Positions 5,678 to 8,432 of a stretch of DNA of 8,432 bases are shown here, piece by piece. A program made the position numbers and the translations under genes. Each line of letters starts with the position of its first letter. Within the stretch, counting starts at the first letter, position 1. The notes beneath the pieces were generated by a model. That model saw only the letters and a list, made by a program, of their open reading frames with translations. It ran no database searches and was not told where the DNA came from. The stretch lies in NCBI RefSeq assembly GCF_002379585.1, contig NZ_DFUE01000042.1, forward strand, positions 1 through 8,432, read 5' to 3'. Source of the DNA: Pseudomonas sp. UBA4194. GTDB taxonomy: Bacteria > Pseudomonadota > Gammaproteobacteria > Pseudomonadales > Pseudomonadaceae.

Positions 5678-6679
5678 ATGACTCTTCGCATAGCAATCAA
5701 CGGTTTCGGCCGTATCGGCCGCAATGTCCTGCGTGCACTCTATACCCAAGCCTATCGCCAGGACCTGCAGGTCGTCGCCATCAACGACCTGGGCGACAGT
5801 GCCATCAATGCTCATCTGCTCAAGTACGACACCGTCCACGGCACCTTCGATGGCACGGTAGAACATGATAAAGAAGGTTTGACGGTCAACGGCGATCGCA
5901 TCGCCGTGAGCGCCATCCGCAACCCGGCCGAGCTGCCGTGGAAAGCCGAGAACATCGACGTGGTGTTCGAGTGCACCGGGCTGTTCACCGACCGTGAAAA
6001 GGCTGCCGCGCACCTGACCGCCGGCGCGCGCAAGGTAATCATCTCCGCACCGGCGAAGGGCGCCGACGCCACCGTGGTGTATGGCGTCAACCATGATGTG
6101 CTGCGTCAGTCCCACCAGATCATTTCCAACGCGTCGTGCACCACCAACTGCCTGGCCCCGGTGGCCCAGGTGCTGCACCGCGAACTGGGCATCGAGCAGG
6201 GCTTGATGACCACCATCCACGCCTACACCAACGATCAGAACCTGATCGACGTCTATCACAGCGACCCGTACCGGGCCCGCTCGGCGACCCAGTCGATGAT
6301 CCCCAGCAAGACCGGCGCCGCCGAAGCGGTAGGTCTGGTATTGCCGGAGCTGGCAGGCAAGTTGACCGGCATGGCGGTGCGGGTCCCGGTCATCAATGTG
6401 TCGCTGGTGGACCTGACCCTCAACCTCAAGCGCGAAGCCAGCGCCGATGAGGTCAATGCGCTGATGAAGGCGGCCGCCGAGCAGTCGCCGATCCTGGGTT
6501 ACAACACCCTGCCCCTGGTGTCCACGGACTTCAACCATAACCCGCTGTCGTCGATCTTCGATGCCAACCACACCAAGGCCAACGGCCGGATGCTCAAGGT
6601 CATGGCGTGGTATGACAACGAGTGGGGGTTCTCCAACCGGATGCTGGATAACTGTTTGGCGCTGTGTAACGCCAGGTGA
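5678..6679 (+). CDS. gap: Glyceraldehyde-3-phosphate dehydrogenase, type I (Gap-1)
   Basis: Phosphorylating GAPDH of 333 residues, a normal length. It oxidises glyceraldehyde 3-phosphate made by the Entner-Doudoroff cleavage to 1,3-bisphosphoglycerate. The NAD-binding N-terminus is INGFGRIGRN (7-16), with D37 in VVAINDLGD, the usual NAD-preferring acid. The catalytic Cys154 sits in SNASCTTNC and His181 in TTIHAYTND. The C-terminal WYDNEWGFSNRM (311-322) is canonical. The ATG at 5678 has AGGA seven bases upstream. It is divergent from edd, with HexR operators between them; this arrangement marks the glycolytic, glucose-induced paralogue that Pseudomonas carries in addition to the gluconeogenic GapB. 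Confidence 0.97.
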   Translation: MTLRIAINGFGRIGRNVLRALYTQAYRQDLQVVAINDLGDSAINAHLLKYDTVHGTFDGTVEHDKEGLTVNGDRIAVSAIRNPAELPWKAENIDVVFECTGLFTDREKAAAHLTAGARKVIISAPAKGADATVVYGVNHDVLRQSHQIISNASCTTNCLAPVAQVLHRELGIEQGLMTTIHAYTNDQNLIDVYHSDPYRARSATQSMIPSKTGAAEAVGLVLPELAGKLTGMAVRVPVINVSLVDLTLNLKREASADEVNALMKAAAEQSPILGYNTLPLVSTDFNHNPLSSIFDANHTKANGRMLKVMAWYDNEWGFSNRMLDNCLALCNAR

Positions 6680-6699
6680 GATGAGGGGGGGGGCGGGAC

Positions 6700-6736
6700 G
6701 CGGCTTACGCCGCTGCTACAGGCGTAAGCGGCTTTT
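6700..6736 (+). terminator. REP-like hairpin with T-tract after gap
   Basis: Twenty bases after the gap stop, GCTTACGCC (6703-6711) pairs perfectly with GGCGTAAGC (6721-6729) over a 9-base loop; GGCTTTT follows. This looks like a rho-independent terminator for gap. The left half, GCGGC-TTAC-GCCGC (6700-6713) followed by TGCTACAG, also forms the compact REP hairpin seen in the array at the end of the window. A REP unit thus seems to have been recruited as part of a terminator. The T-tract is short and one stem pair (C/G) is mismatched, so its strength is uncertain. Confidence 0.55.
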
Positions 6737-6741
6737 GGGAC

Positions 6742-6771
6742 TTGACCGGATACACGGATGATAAGCATTAT
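6742..6771 (+). promoter_or_regulatory. Candidate sigma-70 promoter of the fecI-like gene
   Basis: TTGACC (6742-6747, five of six consensus bases) and CATTAT (6766-6771, four of six) are 18 bases apart. The -10 box lies inside the Fur palindrome, so Fur-iron would block polymerase. Transcription would start about 20-25 bases before the GTG start codon. Confidence 0.45.
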
Positions 6772-6777
6772 CATCCG
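6755..6777. promoter_or_regulatory. Fur box
   Basis: A perfect palindrome: arms CGGATGATAA and TTATCATCCG with a 3-base centre GCA. The core GATAAGCATTATC differs from the Fur consensus core GATAATCATTATC at one base. It lies 24 bp upstream of a FecI-type sigma factor, a class of gene normally repressed by Fur with iron. Placement over the -10 region supports direct repression under iron sufficiency. Confidence 0.87.
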
Positions 6778-6800
6778 CTGCATCCTGGTCGGGTACCTCC

Positions 6801-7322
6801 GTGAGTCAGTCACGCTTCAATTCCGTGTTCATCACCCAACGCCTGAGCCTGCTGCGCACCCTGCAGCGCATGGTACGCAACCCCAGCACCGCCGAAGACC
6901 TACTTCAGGAAACCTACCTGAGGGTCAATCGCGCCATCGGCGAGCGGCGCATCGAACACCTCGAACCTTTCGTGTTCCAGACCGCGCGTAATCTGGCGCT
7001 CGATTACCTGCGCTCGCGCCGCGTGCACGAACGGACTATGGTCGAAGACGTGCCCCTCGACGTGCTACAAGGTATTGCAGCGTCGGCCAGCACCCCGGAG
7101 GAAGCCGCTCATGCGGAGCGCTTGCTAGCGCGCCTGACCGTCAGCCTTGGCCAACTGACCGCACGCCAGCAACGGATCTTCATGCTCAGCCGGTTGCATG
7201 GCAGCAGCTATGTGGAGATCGCCGAGGAGCTGGAGGTCTCGGCCAGTACGGTACAAAAGGAATTGAAGTTGATCATGGCGATCTGTGTCGGCGTGGCACA
7301 GCGCATGGAGGAATACTCGTGA
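6801..7322 (+). CDS. FecI-like ECF sigma factor (iron starvation type)
   Basis: 173-residue extracytoplasmic-function sigma factor. Region 2 (about 10-75) contains AEDLLQETYLRV (31-42), the usual core-binding and -10 recognition stretch. Region 4 (about 117-165) has LTARQQRIFMLSRL and the helix-turn-helix YVEIAEELEVSASTVQKEL. This is the FecI/FpvI/FoxI group, which transcribes a TonB-dependent siderophore or haem receptor gene when released by a cognate FecR. The GTG at 6801 is chosen because an in-frame stop at 6762 precludes anything longer, and the next ATG (codon 24) would cut region 2. There is no clear Shine-Dalgarno. The downstream gene overlaps by GTGA. A Fur box controls the promoter. 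The specific siderophore is not readable, and the target receptor gene is outside the window. Confidence 0.92.
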   Translation: MSQSRFNSVFITQRLSLLRTLQRMVRNPSTAEDLLQETYLRVNRAIGERRIEHLEPFVFQTARNLALDYLRSRRVHERTMVEDVPLDVLQGIAASASTPEEAAHAERLLARLTVSLGQLTARQQRIFMLSRLHGSSYVEIAEELEVSASTVQKELKLIMAICVGVAQRMEEYS

Positions 7323-8257
7323 AAGGGCAACACTCACAAGAGCCGGCGCCACTGACGCCCGCCATGGAACAAGCCATCGACTGGCTGATCACCCTGCCCT
7401 GCGCCGACGCCGCCGAGCAGCAGGCATTCGACGCCTGGCTGGCGGCCGATCCCGAGCATGCCGCGGCCTTCGCCCAGGCGCGGGGAGTGTGGCACGGCGC
7501 GCCGGTCCATGATGCTGCCGTGCAACTGCAAGGGCGTCGCCCGGCTTCGGCGCTGCGCCGGCGTTGGAAGCCGCTGGCCACCGCTGCGATGCTGCTGGTG
7601 GGTGCGCTGAGTTTTACCAACCTGCCGCTGCGGGTGCAGGCCGATCACCTGACCCAGGTCGGCGAGCGCCAGCACCTTGAACTGAACGATGGCTCCAAAG
7701 TGCTGCTCAACACCGGCTCGGCGTTCTCCAGCCGCGTCGACAGCCGCCAACGCAGTGTGCGCCTGTATGAAGGGGAGGCGTTTTTCGAGGTGCCGCCCAG
7801 CCGCCAGCAACCCTTGCAACTGGAGGCCGGCCCGGTGCGTGCCGACGTGCTCGACAGCGCCTTTGCCGTGAGTTACCACGATGGTCAGGCGCAAGTGCGG
7901 GTGCAACGGGGCAATGTCGACCTGAGCGCCAGCCATGACGAGAAAGTGCGCTTGAGCGCCGGCGACAGCATCCGCATCGGCCCCAAGGGATTTGGCACGC
8001 GCGAACGGCTTGATCCGCAGAAGGACCTGGCCTGGGTTCAGGGTCGTTTGATCTTCGAGAATTGCCCCATGGGCGAAGTGCTTGCGGAATTGCGGCGGTA
8101 CTACCCGGGGTGGATCATCAGCAACGACGAGCGGCTCGAGCGGGTGGCAGTGACCGGGAATTACCGCCTGGACAAGCCGCTGGATGTGGTGCGCTCGCTG
8201 GCGCAAGTGACCTCGGCCCGGGTGCGGGAGTTTCCGGCGGTGGTGATATTGAATTAG
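7319..8257 (+). CDS. FecR-like anti-sigma regulator
   Basis: Inner-membrane signal transducer of 312 residues. It has an N-terminal cytoplasmic sigma-binding domain (DUF4880-like, about 15-58, with W22, W40 and W58), one membrane segment at about 84-104, a periplasmic FecR domain at about 108-205, and a C-terminal DUF4974-type domain at about 243-312. The last would contact the signalling domain of the TonB-dependent receptor. Three arginines (80-82) precede the membrane segment. The GTG at 7319 overlaps the sigma-factor stop (GTGA) and has GGAGG seven bases upstream, so production is coupled to the sigma factor. Family role: it holds the ECF sigma inactive, or primes it, until the receptor binds its ligand and FecR is cleaved. 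The receptor gene expected next is not in the window. Confidence 0.92.
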   Translation: MKGQHSQEPAPLTPAMEQAIDWLITLPCADAAEQQAFDAWLAADPEHAAAFAQARGVWHGAPVHDAAVQLQGRRPASALRRRWKPLATAAMLLVGALSFTNLPLRVQADHLTQVGERQHLELNDGSKVLLNTGSAFSSRVDSRQRSVRLYEGEAFFEVPPSRQQPLQLEAGPVRADVLDSAFAVSYHDGQAQVRVQRGNVDLSASHDEKVRLSAGDSIRIGPKGFGTRERLDPQKDLAWVQGRLIFENCPMGEVLAELRRYYPGWIISNDERLERVAVTGNYRLDKPLDVVRSLAQVTSARVREFPAVVILN

Positions 8258-8265
8258 TGGGATCG

Positions 8266-8432
8266 GGATTCTGCGGGGCGGCCTTTTCGCGGGTAGAACC
8301 CGCTCCTACAGGGTGTTGCTGGTGCTTGAAGGGTGATTCTGCAGGGCGGGCCTCTTCGCGGCTTTACGCCGCTCCTACAGGGGGTGCGTGGGCGGTGATT
8401 CTGCAGGGCCGGCCTCTTCGCGGCTGTACGCC
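8266..8432 (+). repeat. Tandem array of REP-type hairpin elements (three units, last one cut)
   Basis: Three units begin with ATTCTGC at 8268, 8336 and 8398 (spacings 68 and 62). Each continues with a GGGC(G/C)GGCCT(C/T)TTCGCGG-like segment and then a hairpin followed by TCCTACAG. Hairpins are GCGGGT-AGA-ACCCGC (8289-8303) and GCGGC-TTTAC-GCCGC (8358-8372); the third unit runs off the edge at CGGCTGTACGCC. This is the Pseudomonas REP architecture. It lies directly after the fecR-like stop (8257), in the gap before the expected receptor gene. It may stabilise or end the fecIR transcript. Confidence 0.88.

Noticed and set aside
5672..6571. 299-codon minus-strand frame antisense to gap
   Set aside because: It mirrors a highly conserved GAPDH, and it has no separate promoter, ribosome binding site or domain.
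8266..8432. Regular hairpin units as a CRISPR array
   Set aside because: Units are imperfect, spacing differs (68 and 62), and the repeated part is most of each unit. This fits REP elements, not repeats with unique spacers.

Overview
The window is from a Pseudomonas chromosome, most likely the P. fluorescens/P. putida side of the genus. The gene set and order point to this: gtsA, gtrS, gltR, glk and edd on the minus strand, then divergent gap, then a FecI/FecR-type iron regulatory pair. The protein sequences are typical Pseudomonas forms, the coding regions are GC-rich, and the spacers carry REP-type hairpins of the Pseudomonas type. The species cannot be fixed from the sequence alone.

Layout. 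1-85 (minus) is the signal-peptide start of GtsA, the periplasmic glucose-binding protein of the glucose ABC transporter. 86-410 has no gene. It holds the presumed gtsA control region (a perfect 22-bp palindrome, promoter-like elements, an A-rich Hfq/Crc-type motif at the ribosome binding site) and a ~180-bp inverted-repeat element. 411-5404 (minus) reads edd - glk - gltR - gtrS: 6-phosphogluconate dehydratase, glucokinase and a two-component system. edd/glk and gltR/gtrS overlap. glk and gltR are separated by 65 bp that contain a textbook intrinsic terminator pointing the opposite way to the genes. 5405-5677 is the divergent edd/gap control region with two perfect HexR operators 62 bp apart. 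5678-6679 (plus) is gap, the glycolytic GAPDH, followed by a REP-like hairpin with a T-tract. 6755-7322 is a Fur-box-controlled ECF sigma factor, translationally coupled to a FecR-like anti-sigma regulator (7319-8257). 8266-8432 is a tandem REP array that runs off the window end.

How it works together. Glucose that enters through the Gts transporter is phosphorylated by Glk. 6-Phosphogluconate is dehydrated to KDPG by Edd; the aldolase Eda is elsewhere. The glyceraldehyde-3-phosphate released is oxidised by Gap. HexR, sensing KDPG, would repress both edd and gap from the shared spacer. GtrS/GltR adds control by sugar-acid signals. A-rich motifs beside the gtsA and gltR ribosome binding sites suggest a further layer of Hfq/Crc catabolite repression. 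The iron-responsive sigma/anti-sigma pair is a separate unit that happens to adjoin.

The window is mostly well-understood Entner-Doudoroff core metabolism. I see no undescribed multi-gene system. The points worth checking are in the non-coding DNA.
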